Assembly (NCBI RefSeq): GCF_002104515.1
Contig: NZ_NBOE01000014.1
Coordinates: 62,001 to 126,000, forward strand
Direction of reading: 5' to 3'
Source of the DNA: Colwellia polaris
GTDB taxonomy: Bacteria > Pseudomonadota > Gammaproteobacteria > Enterobacterales > Alteromonadaceae
Length of the DNA: 64,000 nucleotides
A program made the position numbers and the translations under genes. Within the stretch, counting starts at the first letter, position 1. Each line of letters starts with the position of its first letter. This document shows, one piece after another, positions 25,111 to 33,234 of the stretch. The notes beneath the pieces are model-generated. The model saw only the letters and a list, made by a program, of their open reading frames with translations, was not told the origin of the DNA and ran no database searches.

Positions 25111-25150
25111 CACTTTTTTCACTTTTTTCACTTTTTTCACTTTTTTCACT
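25111..25150. repeat. 9-bp microsatellite (CACTTTTTT), about 4.4 copies
   Basis: Units start at 25111, 25120, 25129 and 25138, with a partial one at 25147. It is non-coding, between tetR and the MITE cluster, and a likely slippage hotspot. Confidence 0.9.
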
Positions 25151-25236
25151 TACTTTTTACTTCGAACCTAGCGAGTACAAGCTCAACGCTATATAACAAG
25201 CGAATGTATTAACGCTTAATTCTTCATGATTTAAAT

Positions 25237-25702
25237 AACCTGAACTCTGGATAATGAGTACTTGAAACTCAAGTGAACCAAAAGCTTAGGTAACCTGAAC
25301 TCTGGATAATGAGTGCTTGAAACTCAAGTGAACCAAAAGCTTAGGTAATAAAGTAAATGCTATAGCCAGGTGCACATCACGAATAGATATCATCAATGCT
25401 TCATTTTATGCCATTTCCAAGGCAAAACGTTTATGAATAGCGCGCTATTTATCGACGTTTTAACGCAGAAAATGGCTTAAAAGGGAACATTGAGCAAGTG
25501 CTGCTTATCCAGAGTTCAGGTTAGGTAATAAAGTAAATGCCATAGCCAGGTGAACATCACGAATAGATATCATCAATGCTTCATTTTATGCCATTTCCAA
25601 GGCAAAACGTTTATGAATAGCGGGCTATTTTTCAACGTTTTAACGCAGAAAATGGCTTAAAAGGGAGCATTGATCAAGTGCTGCTTATCCAGAGTTCAGG
25701 TT
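25237..25702. mobile_element. Rearranged cluster of a 231-bp MITE-like element (L-L-body-body)
   Basis: A complete element spans 25292-25522. It is 231 bp with 18-bp perfect terminal inverted repeats, AACCTGAACTCTGGATAA and its reverse complement. The left 55 bp are present twice in tandem (25237-25291 and 25292-25346). The remaining 180 bp, including the right terminus, are also present twice (25343-25522 and 25523-25702). It has no coding capacity, so it is a non-autonomous element. An inverted second copy of the same length lies at 30139-30369 and a solo left arm at 12108-12159. No transposase gene with these ends is in the window. Confidence 0.85.
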
Positions 25703-25809
25703 AAATAACAACAATATTTGAAACGTTATTTTACGCATCCAGCACCTGTGAATAAAGCACAGTTAATACTCATAAAAAATTATTGTTCGGATAGTGGTTG
25801 ACTTATAAA

Positions 25810-25847
25810 TACCGATCGGTACAATACCAATTAATTACCAACTGGTA
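25810..25847. promoter_or_regulatory. Two TACC-N4-GGTA palindromes before the AhpD-like gene
   Basis: TACCGATCGGTA (25810-25821, a perfect 12-bp palindrome) and TACCAACTGGTA (25836-25847) have centres 26 bp apart, 55-92 bases before the ATG at 25902. They match the site before tetR at 24283-24294 and are probable TetR-type operators. Confidence 0.7.
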
Positions 25848-25901
25848 TAAAAAACTTTTGAGCTAGAAACTTTACAACATAATTTATTAAGGCACTTTGA
25901 T

Positions 25902-26459
25902 ATGACTACATTAACGACACATACAATTGAATCTGCACCAGAAGCAAGTAAAGCACTTTTAGAGAAATCTGTTAGCGCATATGGCATGTTACCTAATTTA
26001 CATGGCGTGTTAGCTAGCGCGCCAAATGTATTAGATGCTTATCAAATTTTGCATGAACTTTTCCTTAATACATCATTCAACGCAGAAGAATTAACCGTAG
26101 TATGGCAAGGCATTAATGTTGAGCATGGCTGTAACTATTGTGTACCTGCCCATACTGCCATTGCACACTCTATGAAAGTAGATGCTGATTTAATTGAAGC
26201 ATTACGCGATGAAAAGCCAATGCCAACAGCAAAATTACAAGCTTTACTTGATACAACATTAATTCTTGTTCGTAATCGTGGCCATATATCAGCTGAAGAA
26301 TTAGCAAACTTTTATGCCGCAGGTTACGCCGAGCAACAAGTTTTAGAAATTCTTTTAGGCTTATCTCAAAAAGTGATCAGCAACTATACTAATCACATTG
26401 CTTCAACGGAAGTTGACGCACCTTTTAATAAATTTGCTTGGGAAAAAAAAGCTAAATAA
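25902..26459 (+). CDS. AhpD-like carboxymuconolactone decarboxylase family protein
   Basis: This 185-residue helical protein has the CxxC active site of AhpD-type alkylhydroperoxidases (C77-N-Y-C80, then His84 in VPAHTA). It starts with MTTLTTHTIESAPEASKALL. The family uses the cysteine pair to reduce peroxides or serves as a reductant for AhpC-like partners, but many members have unknown substrates. The gene lies behind two putative TetR operators and is followed, across a terminator-like hairpin, by a DsbA/FrnE-like oxidoreductase. A shared thiol-redox or electrophile response is likely by context. Confidence 0.92.
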   Translation: MTTLTTHTIESAPEASKALLEKSVSAYGMLPNLHGVLASAPNVLDAYQILHELFLNTSFNAEELTVVWQGINVEHGCNYCVPAHTAIAHSMKVDADLIEALRDEKPMPTAKLQALLDTTLILVRNRGHISAEELANFYAAGYAEQQVLEILLGLSQKVISNYTNHIASTEVDAPFNKFAWEKKAK

Positions 26460-26475
26460 CTTTAAATAAGCTAGC

Positions 26476-26508
26476 AAGCCAATGCTTAATGTTAGGTATT
26501 GGCTTTTT
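26476..26508 (+). terminator. Terminator after the AhpD-like gene
   Basis: AGCCAAT and ATTGGCT form the stem around an imperfectly paired interior and are followed by T6, 17 bases after the stop codon. Confidence 0.75.
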
Positions 26509-26649
26509 TAGCTTCACTACTTAACGTTAAATCTAAATATCTAGTATTCCCACTCTCGGGTTAGTTAATTACATGAAGAAAGTAGGCAATGATTTAGCAC
26601 TTAATTATTGCTGGTTTTTAATATCGACAACGTTTTGAAGAGAAATAAA

Positions 26650-27297
26650 ATGAGTAATAAAATCAAAATAGATATCATTTCAGATGTGGTATGTCCGTGG
26701 TGCATTATCGGTTACGGTAACTTAAAAAAAGCAATAACTGAATTAGCACTTGAAGACAAAGTAGAGATAGAATGGCAACCCTTTGAGCTAAATCCTAATA
26801 TGCCTTTAGAAGGCGAGGAATTAAGTGCACATTCAGCACGTAAATACGGCTCTACCCCCGAAAGTAGTGCAAAATTTAGAACAGAAATGACCGCGCATGG
26901 TAAAACTGTTGATTTTGACTTTAACTTCTTTGAAGGAATGAAAATAGTTAATACGCGTGACGCGCATATTTTATTGGAATACGCAAAATCACAAGGCAAG
27001 CAAACCGCGTTAAAATTACGCTTATTCTCGGCATTTTTTACAGAAAAAAAAGATGTTTCTGATCGGGAAATTTTAGCTCAAGAATTAGCAGTTGTTGGAC
27101 TTAATGTTGAAGAAGCAATGGCTAAGTTGCAAAGTAATCAAGCAATAGAAACGCTAATAGATCAAGAGTCTTATTGGCAAAAGCTTGGTGTTTCTTCGGT
27201 ACCTACCGTGGTTTTTAATGGTAAAAGTGCGCTAGCAGGTGCACAGCCTGTTGAAGCATTCATACAAATACTAGTTGAACAACTTAAAAACACATAA
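26650..27297 (+). CDS. DsbA/FrnE-like thiol oxidoreductase
   Basis: This 215-residue protein has a thioredoxin fold with a helical insertion, as in the FrnE/2-hydroxychromene-2-carboxylate isomerase-like branch of the DsbA family. The active site is CPWC (C15-C18) directly after IDIISDVV, and the cis-Pro loop is SSVPTVVFNG. There is no signal peptide, so it acts in the cytoplasm. The ATG at 26650 is chosen over an upstream in-frame start at 26608, because homology and a purine-rich GAAGAG site begin there. It follows the AhpD-like gene on the same strand, which suggests a redox-stress module under the TetR-family regulator. It is convergent with alr. Confidence 0.92.
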   Translation: MSNKIKIDIISDVVCPWCIIGYGNLKKAITELALEDKVEIEWQPFELNPNMPLEGEELSAHSARKYGSTPESSAKFRTEMTAHGKTVDFDFNFFEGMKIVNTRDAHILLEYAKSQGKQTALKLRLFSAFFTEKKDVSDREILAQELAVVGLNVEEAMAKLQSNQAIETLIDQESYWQKLGVSSVPTVVFNGKSALAGAQPVEAFIQILVEQLKNT

Positions 27298-27350
27298 AAA
27301 CACATAAAAACTTAAGTTAAATAAATATTAAGCTAAACGAAAATTAAACC

Positions 27351-27393
27351 TAAGCCACTGTATTGAAGAAGTTTAAAATTGAACAGTGGCTTA
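27351..27393. terminator. Bidirectional terminator between the DsbA-like gene and alr
   Basis: An 11-bp perfect stem (TAAGCCACTGT / ACAGTGGCTTA) lies between two convergent genes. Flanking A/T tracts could serve both directions. Confidence 0.7.
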
Positions 27394-27435
27394 AATTTAA
27401 AACGTAGAAACGTTAATTAATTAAATTAACAATAA

Positions 27436-28515
27436 TTACTCTGCTAATTGAACATGTACCCGACGCGTAATATTACACAAAAGCTCGTATGGGATGGTTG
27501 TTGCAAAGACGGCAACTTCCTCAACAGGTAAACCTTTACCCCACAGAGTAGCAATATCGCCTACTTGATCTAGACTGTTTTCCCCTAAATCTACCGAGAT
27601 CATATCCATAGAAACACGGCCTATTAACGGCACACGACGGCCATTTATAAGAACGGGAGTGCCGTTAGCAGCATGGCGAGGATAACCATCTCCATACCCT
27701 ATGGCAACAACACCTATCCTAGTATTTTTCTCACTCGTCCAAGTGCCGCTATACCCTACAGATTCTCCTGCCGCTATTTCGCGTACCGATATTAAACTAG
27801 ACTGTAAAGTCATGACAGGTTCAATACCTTCAATGTTAATACCAGCAGCTAGTGGTGAAACGCCATACATTAATAAGCCTGGTCTGATCCATTGATAGTG
27901 ACTTTCTGGCCACTGTAAAACACCAGCAGAGTTAGCCATACTTTTTTCTGAAGGTAATGCTGAGGTTAACTCGTTAAATAAGCTTATTTGTTGAGAAGTT
28001 TTTGGATTGTTTTTATCATCTGCGCAACCTAAATGACTCATTAATATTATTGGCTGCTGCACATTTTTCGATTGTATTAACGCTTGATAAAACCTTGCTA
28101 GTTGCTCAGGGTTAATACCTAACCTGTGCATGCCAGTATCTATTTTCAACCAAACCTTTAATGGCGAATCTACATTAGCGTTAACAATAGCAGAAAGCTG
28201 TTGCTCGTTATGTACTATCGTTTGTAAGTTGTTAACAGATAAAGTTTCTATATCTTCTTTAGCAAAAAAACCTTCAAGTAATACTATCGGTTTTTCTATG
28301 CCTGCCGCTCTGAGGGCAAGCGCTTCATCAATACGCGCCACACCAAAAGCATCAGCGTCAGGAAGCGCATTAGCAATACGCTCTAAACCATGACCATAAC
28401 CATTTGCTTTAAGTACCGCTAAAATTTTAGCATCAGGCGAAAGCGATTTAATTAACTGATAATTATTACTTAAAGCATGTAAATCAATAACCGCGGTTGC
28501 TGTGTGTAACGCCAT
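27436..28515 (-). CDS. alr: Alanine racemase
   Basis: This 359-residue PLP enzyme makes D-alanine for peptidoglycan. The PLP lysine is K36 in VLKANGYGHG. The catalytic tyrosine lies in the SVGYSGTW stretch, and the RPGLLMYGVSP and RVSMDMISVDLG motifs are typical. The length is normal. It starts 6 bases after the dnaB stop, forming the dnaB-alr operon often seen in gammaproteobacteria. Confidence 0.97.
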   Translation of the reverse strand: MALHTATAVIDLHALSNNYQLIKSLSPDAKILAVLKANGYGHGLERIANALPDADAFGVARIDEALALRAAGIEKPIVLLEGFFAKEDIETLSVNNLQTIVHNEQQLSAIVNANVDSPLKVWLKIDTGMHRLGINPEQLARFYQALIQSKNVQQPIILMSHLGCADDKNNPKTSQQISLFNELTSALPSEKSMANSAGVLQWPESHYQWIRPGLLMYGVSPLAAGINIEGIEPVMTLQSSLISVREIAAGESVGYSGTWTSEKNTRIGVVAIGYGDGYPRHAANGTPVLINGRRVPLIGRVSMDMISVDLGENSLDQVGDIATLWGKGLPVEEVAVFATTIPYELLCNITRRVHVQLAE

Positions 28516-28521
28516 AATTGT

Positions 28522-29940
28522 TTAGTCTTCATCCAAAACATGCGGGCCAGCGTAATTATCAAAACGAGAAAATTGCCCTTGGAAGGTTAACGGCACACGA
28601 CCAATTGGGCCGTTACGTTGTTTACCGATAATAATTTCAGCCATACCTTTGTATTCAGAATCATCGTGATAAACCTCGTCACGATAAATAAACATGATTA
28701 AATCCGCATCTTGCTCAATCGAGCCTGACTCACGTAAATCGGAGTTAATTGGGCGTTTATCTGCTCGTTGCTCCAAGCCACGGTTAAGCTGCGAAAGCGC
28801 AACAACAGGCACTTGTAATTCTTTGGCTAAAGCTTTTAATGAGCGAGATATTTCAGCGATTTCTAAGGTTCGGTTATCGGAAAACTGTGGTGCACGCATC
28901 AATTGAAGGTAATCGATCATAATTAAGCTAATGCCACCATGATCACGCGCAATTCGTCTTGCTCTTGAACGCACATCGGTTGGCGTTAAACCTGCAGCAT
29001 CATCGATATACATTTTGCCTTTTTCGATTAATAACCCCATGGTTGACGATAAGCGCGCCCAGTCTTCATCTTCTAATTGGCCGGTACGAATTTTAGTTTG
29101 ATCTATGCGGCCAAGCGAGGCCAACATTCTCATCATCAGCTGTTCAGAAGGCATCTCTAAACTGAAAATTAGTGCAGGTTTATCTTCTGTCATGGCGGCA
29201 TTTTCTGCCAAGTTCATCGCGAAGGTCGTTTTACCCATTGATGGACGACCAGCAACAATAATTAAATCTGATTTTTGAAAGCCAGCCGTCATTTTATCAA
29301 GATCAGTAAAGCCACTTGAAACACCGGTAACACCGTTAGTTGGAGATGCACAAAGTTTTTCAATACGATCAACGGTTTTTTCTAATACTGAGCTGATGTT
29401 TTCAGGGCCTTCAGACTTATTTGCTCGTTGTTCTGCAATCGCGAAAATTTTGGTTTCAGCAAAATCGAGTAAATCAGCACTGGTACGGCCTTGAGTATCA
29501 TAACCGGCTTCAGCAACTTCATTCGCTACGCTGATCATTTCACGGGTAACCGCGCGCTCTCTTACAATATCAGCATAAGCAGTAATATTGGCAGCACTTG
29601 GCGTGTTTTTCATCATTTCAGCGAGATAGACAAAACCACCCGCATCATCAAGCATTTGATCGTTATCTAGTGCTTCAGATAAGGTGATCAAATCAACCGG
29701 ATTACCTAGTTCAATTAAGCGACCAACCGTTTCAAAAGTAATTCGATGAGAGCGACTGTAAAAGTCTTGTGCTACTACACGTTCACTGACTCGGTCCCAA
29801 GTTTCATTATCTAATAATAAACCACCCAGCACCGATTGCTCTGCCTCTAATGAATGCGGCGGAACTTTTAACTCATCAATTTGTTTGTCACGAGGAAATT
29901 GGTTATTTTTGCTGAACTTGGCTGGCTTGCGATCGGCCAT
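28522..29940 (-). CDS. dnaB: Replicative DNA helicase DnaB
   Basis: This 472-residue hexameric helicase unwinds DNA at the replication fork. The N-terminal DnaB domain opens with KVPPHSLEAEQSVLGGLLLD. The RecA-like C-terminal domain has Walker A GRPSMGKTTFA and Walker B LIMIDYLQLM. An ELRESGSIEQDAD-type motif (here SDLRESGSIEQDADLIMFIY) follows. There is no intein, and the length is typical. It is cotranscribed with alr. The upstream 535-base gap holds a MITE-like element and not the rplI/rpsR operon usual in other gammaproteobacteria. Confidence 0.98.
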   Translation of the reverse strand: MADRKPAKFSKNNQFPRDKQIDELKVPPHSLEAEQSVLGGLLLDNETWDRVSERVVAQDFYSRSHRITFETVGRLIELGNPVDLITLSEALDNDQMLDDAGGFVYLAEMMKNTPSAANITAYADIVRERAVTREMISVANEVAEAGYDTQGRTSADLLDFAETKIFAIAEQRANKSEGPENISSVLEKTVDRIEKLCASPTNGVTGVSSGFTDLDKMTAGFQKSDLIIVAGRPSMGKTTFAMNLAENAAMTEDKPALIFSLEMPSEQLMMRMLASLGRIDQTKIRTGQLEDEDWARLSSTMGLLIEKGKMYIDDAAGLTPTDVRSRARRIARDHGGISLIMIDYLQLMRAPQFSDNRTLEIAEISRSLKALAKELQVPVVALSQLNRGLEQRADKRPINSDLRESGSIEQDADLIMFIYRDEVYHDDSEYKGMAEIIIGKQRNGPIGRVPLTFQGQFSRFDNYAGPHVLDED

Positions 29941-30138
29941 ATCACACCCTAAATGCTTGGCGATAATCTCTGTTATTGAGAAAAATTATGCCTCAATAAC
30001 GTTATAAAATTATTCGAAAATAAAGAGAGCTAATGTAGCAGAAATTCACCTTAAGCAAAATGAAAAACGAAAAGATTTATTTCAATATATTTCACTGAAC
30101 ACATTTTAAATAAAGGTGATTTCGATAAGCTTATAGAT

Positions 30139-30369
30139 AATCTTAATTCTGGATAAGCAGCACTTACTCAATGCTCCCTTTTACCCCATTATCTGCATTA
30201 AAACGTCAATAAATAGCTCGCTAGTCATAAATATTTTGCCTTGGAAATGGCATAAAATGAAGCATTGCTGGTGTCTATTCGAGATGTTCACCTTACTATA
30301 GCATTTACTTTACTACCTAAGTTTTTGAATCACTTGAGTATCAAGCACTCATTATTCAGCGTTCAGGTT
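30139..30369 (-). mobile_element. Second copy of the 231-bp MITE-like element, inverted
   Basis: The element has the same 231-bp length as the complete copy at 25292-25522 but lies in the opposite orientation. Its termini are degenerate: AATCTTAATTCTGGATAA on the left (three changes) and TTATTCAGCGTTCAGGTT on the right (two changes). The internal sequence is clearly homologous, for example the region around TGGAAATGGCATAAAATGAA. It sits between dnaB and the DUF4097 operon. Confidence 0.85.
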
Positions 30370-30447
30370 AGATAAGGTATTTAACAATAAAATCGCGGGG
30401 TTTATCAGGATATGTTCGCAGCATTAATATGCTCTAGCAAAGATTAA

Positions 30448-30466
30448 CGCCTCTATAAAAGAGGCG
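30448..30466 (-). terminator. Hairpin after the DUF4097 gene
   Basis: CGCCTCT-ATAAA-AGAGGCG is a perfect 7-bp stem, 9 bases beyond the minus-strand stop at 30476. The tail TTAATCTTT is only partly T-rich, so termination strength is uncertain. Confidence 0.65.
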
Positions 30467-30475
30467 CTACTATAG

Positions 30476-31417
30476 TTATTTTACTTCTATACGCCCACTA
30501 ACCGTACTTGCTCGAACTGAACTACTGGCGTTACCCGTTTCAAAAGATAATTTAGCACTTGGGCCATACTTTGCGCGCTTCGCTTTTGCTGAGGTTAGTT
30601 CATTGACAATATTGCCTCCAGCATTGGTTTTTAAATTAAAGCTGGCTTGCACTTCATTTTTAAAGTCGAGAGTTAAATCTCCACTGACACTCGACATTTT
30701 CACCAAGCCATTGTCATTTAATGATAACTGACTGAAAAATTCTCCACTCACCGTTGAAACAATTAATTCATCAACTTTCGCAAGTTTTAACTCTATGTCG
30801 CCCGATACGGTATTAGCTGATATCTCATTCGCACTAGAGTTAGCGTTTAAATTACCGCTGACGGTTTTAAACAATGCTCTGCCTGAAGAGTTTCGGTCAT
30901 CAATATCGCCACTCACTGCTGACAAACGCAATTTCCCTGAGAGATTCTTGCTTTCGATATTACCGCTAACCGTTGCAAGCTCTACCTGTTGCATAAGGTT
31001 TTTAGCGTTAATATCACCGCTAACCGTTTGAATTTCACTGCCATGTGTAAAGTCGCTAATGTTAATATTTGAAGATACACCTTTAAAGCTAACCCGCACA
31101 TGTTTAGGTATTACAATAGTCAAATCTGAGCCGTCTTCGCCCCAACTATTATGACTATTGTTGGGTACTTCAACTTTAATAATAATTCGTGATCCTGAAC
31201 GTTCAAACGTTAACCCTTGTGCTTTATCGTCTAACTCGCCCGATACGGTTACCGTATCACCGCTGTTCCCTATAACACTTACTTCACCGCGTAAATTTTC
31301 AATAGTTACATTGGTAATATTCCCCAATAGCATTGACTCGTCGACTCGCTCACCGGCCTTACTTGGCAAGGCAGCTATTAACAGCAACAGGGATAAATAA
31401 TTACGTAAGCTTCTCAT
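30476..31417 (-). CDS. DUF4097-type beta-repeat exported protein
   Basis: This 313-residue protein has a signal peptide (about residues 1-21) and then a right-handed beta-solenoid-like series of short repeats of the form TVSGDI/SGNIESKN/AVSGDIDDRN. Such phrases recur about every 20 residues between residues 40 and 310. This is the DUF4097 (adhesin-like/LiaG-like) signature. Function is unknown. It is the last gene of a three-gene operon behind an ECF sigma factor and a one-TM protein. It is probably controlled by that sigma factor, as part of an envelope-stress output (inference). AAGAGG lies a few bases before the ATG. Confidence 0.85.
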   Translation of the reverse strand: MRSLRNYLSLLLLIAALPSKAGERVDESMLLGNITNVTIENLRGEVSVIGNSGDTVTVSGELDDKAQGLTFERSGSRIIIKVEVPNNSHNSWGEDGSDLTIVIPKHVRVSFKGVSSNINISDFTHGSEIQTVSGDINAKNLMQQVELATVSGNIESKNLSGKLRLSAVSGDIDDRNSSGRALFKTVSGNLNANSSANEISANTVSGDIELKLAKVDELIVSTVSGEFFSQLSLNDNGLVKMSSVSGDLTLDFKNEVQASFNLKTNAGGNIVNELTSAKAKRAKYGPSAKLSFETGNASSSVRASTVSGRIEVK

Positions 31418-31447
31418 GTTAACCTCTTATCTCGACTATCATCACGA

Positions 31448-31969
31448 TTAAATTGTTTGCCACTGAGGGCTATATAATTGATTCAGCAAGTCTAACTCTT
31501 GCTGCTGTGTCCAACGTAATAAATTTAATAAATCACTATTATTAGGATCATCCGCTAAGGCCTTGCTAATCGTGTTTTGTGCAGAACTTAGCTTAACTAA
31601 TTCAGTTTGCATTGCTACTGGTAATTGCTTAATGTCTGGCGCGCCAAAATTCACTAACATTGTTTGTTTTTGTTGTTCAAAGTCTTGCTGCATTGCTGCT
31701 ACTAAGTTTATCTGAGGTTTGCTAGTAAGCTGTTCAGGCCCTAGAGTTACCCAAGTTAATAATACTGCAGCAACTATTGAAGCTGCCCATGCAACAGGTG
31801 TAAAGGCTTTTTTCTTGTCATTATTGTCTGCCAATGTAGCACTTTGATTAATGGCTTTGTCGATACCCGACCATAAATCTCGCTCTGGCACTATTTCTTT
31901 GGGAAGCTGTGCAATTGCCGCTTGCAAACTCATTTCAGCATTCTTATCAGCATTCATCGTTTCTTTCAT
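31448..31969 (-). CDS. One-TM protein, candidate anti-sigma factor
   Basis: This 173-residue protein has a cytoplasmic N-terminal part (about 1-65, acidic and helical), one transmembrane segment (about residues 66-84, VAWAASIVAAVLLTWVTLG) and a periplasmic helical part rich in Gln and Leu. Position directly after an ECF sigma gene and the single-TM layout are typical of membrane anti-sigma factors. No ASD or zinc motif (HxxxCxxC) is visible, so the assignment is tentative. The start may be the ATG at 31969 or the one at 31957. It lies 3 bases after the sigma gene. Confidence 0.7.
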   Translation of the reverse strand: MKETMNADKNAEMSLQAAIAQLPKEIVPERDLWSGIDKAINQSATLADNNDKKKAFTPVAWAASIVAAVLLTWVTLGPEQLTSKPQINLVAAMQQDFEQQKQTMLVNFGAPDIKQLPVAMQTELVKLSSAQNTISKALADDPNNSDLLNLLRWTQQQELDLLNQLYSPQWQTI

Positions 31970-31972
31970 TTT

Positions 31973-32548
31973 TTACTCACTTAACGACTCGCGTAATAAA
32001 GTTCTAGCTCTATGATACTGAGCTTTACTTGTGCCTACTGCCATACCTAACATATTAGCGATTTCTTCATGGCGATAGCCTTCGATGGCAAATAAAACAA
32101 ACACCAGGCGTGCCCTTTCAGGCAAGGTTTGAATTTTTTGATCTAAGTTTGAACATTCTGGCATTTCTACCATAGTGTCTTTTACCGGTTGATCTTCAAT
32201 ACTAAAAATTCGTTGTATCCAAGTTTTATTTTTACGAATATGTCCTAAAACAATATTGGTTGCGACACTGTGCAGCCAAGTTGAAAACTTACTTTCGCCG
32301 CGAAAATTACTTATTTTTTGCCAAAGCTGAACAAAAACTTCTTGGCAAACATCTTCAGCACTGTCTTTATCGGCCATCATGCGCCAGCACAGTGCGTATA
32401 TACGACGGTGATAACTTTGATAAAGGTGATGAAACGCCTGCTGATCACCCTGCTGAGCTTGTGCTATCCATTGCGGCTCAAGATCTGGGCTAAAACATTT
32501 ATTGGCATCAATAATTTTTAACTTATCCAAAAAGTAAATTCTCGACAA
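31973..32548 (-). CDS. ECF-type RNA polymerase sigma factor
   Basis: This 191-residue sigma factor has region 2 (about residues 30-100, including AEDVCQEVFVQLWQKISNFR) and region 4 (about 130-185, with LPERARLVFVLFAIEGYRHE and MLGMAVGTSKAQYHRARTLL). That is the sigma-70 family ECF layout without regions 1 and 3. The TTG at 32548 is the first possible start, but there is no clear ribosome-binding site, so the true N-terminus may be a few codons downstream. It begins an operon with a likely anti-sigma protein and a DUF4097 protein. I see no clear ECF promoter motif upstream. Confidence 0.9.
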   Translation of the reverse strand: MSRIYFLDKLKIIDANKCFSPDLEPQWIAQAQQGDQQAFHHLYQSYHRRIYALCWRMMADKDSAEDVCQEVFVQLWQKISNFRGESKFSTWLHSVATNIVLGHIRKNKTWIQRIFSIEDQPVKDTMVEMPECSNLDQKIQTLPERARLVFVLFAIEGYRHEEIANMLGMAVGTSKAQYHRARTLLRESLSE

Positions 32549-32701
32549 TTTCTTAATTATTAAGTTAGATGCAGTATGCCGTAAAAGGGTTTAAAGAGAA
32601 GTAAAAATAAAATAATTATTTTCTGAGGAGCAGATAAGTACTGTATAAAAGCTGAGGAATAACAATGCAATACCAAGTCTATTCACCAAGATATCGTTAT
32701 G

Positions 32702-32745
32702 TTTTTTTACCTAAAATTAAATAAACTTAATTTTAGGTAAAAAAA
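32702..32745. terminator. Long bidirectional terminator hairpin
   Basis: A 19-bp perfect stem, T7-ACCTAAAATTAA and its complement, has a 6-base loop and A/T-runs on both sides. It separates the sigma-factor operon and the rpmE region and would terminate in both directions. Confidence 0.85.
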
Positions 32746-32747
32746 AA

Positions 32748-32766
32748 GCACCAAAGGTGCTTTTTT
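32748..32766 (-). terminator. Terminator of rpmE
   Basis: GCACC-AAA-GGTGC is flanked by T6 on one side and an A-run on the other. On the minus strand it gives a compact hairpin plus a T-run, about 20 bases after the rpmE stop. Confidence 0.85.
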
Positions 32767-32786
32767 CATCTGGTATATTAGCAGAA

Positions 32787-32999
32787 TTACTTCTTGCTAA
32801 GAGCACCAAAACGCTTGTTGAATTTATCAACACGACCACCAGTCTCAGCAGCTTTTTGCTTACCAGTGTAGAATGGGTGACATTCTGAACATACGTCTAA
32901 ATGTAAGTCTTTACCTACAGTTGAACGAGTTGTAATAACGTTACCACAAGAACAAGTTGCCTTGAACTCTACATAATTTGGATGAATACCGTCTTTCAT
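32787..32999 (-). CDS. rpmE: 50S ribosomal protein L31, zinc-binding type
   Basis: This 70-residue ribosomal protein starts [20 protein letters not shown]. Four cysteines (C16, C18, C37, C40) show that it is the zinc-containing C+ form, not the zinc-free paralogue used under zinc starvation. The length is standard. It is monocistronic, divergent from priA and followed by its own terminator. Confidence 0.97.
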   Translation of the reverse strand: MKDGIHPNYVEFKATCSCGNVITTRSTVGKDLHLDVCSECHPFYTGKQKAAETGGRVDKFNKRFGALSKK

Positions 33000-33234
33000 G
33001 GGAAACCTCTGTTAAGGCCGTATCGCCACTTGATCAGTCATTATTGCTGCCAAGCACCATACGAGTTAAAAATAATGGAGGCGAATGTTATAGGATCATT
33101 ATCGCTATAGCAATAAAAATCGCTAAAAATTTAAGCAACTCTTAACTTTATTTCATAAAAATACCGATAGCGCGATTTTCTGGCTTGGCATTGCGTAATT
33201 TAGCAGTAGAATAAGCACAACATTTGGTTTTAAT

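Noticed and set aside
26572-26637. 21-codon ORF between the AhpD-like and DsbA-like genes
   Set aside because: It is very short, has no ribosome-binding site and no hydrophobic or other distinctive pattern.
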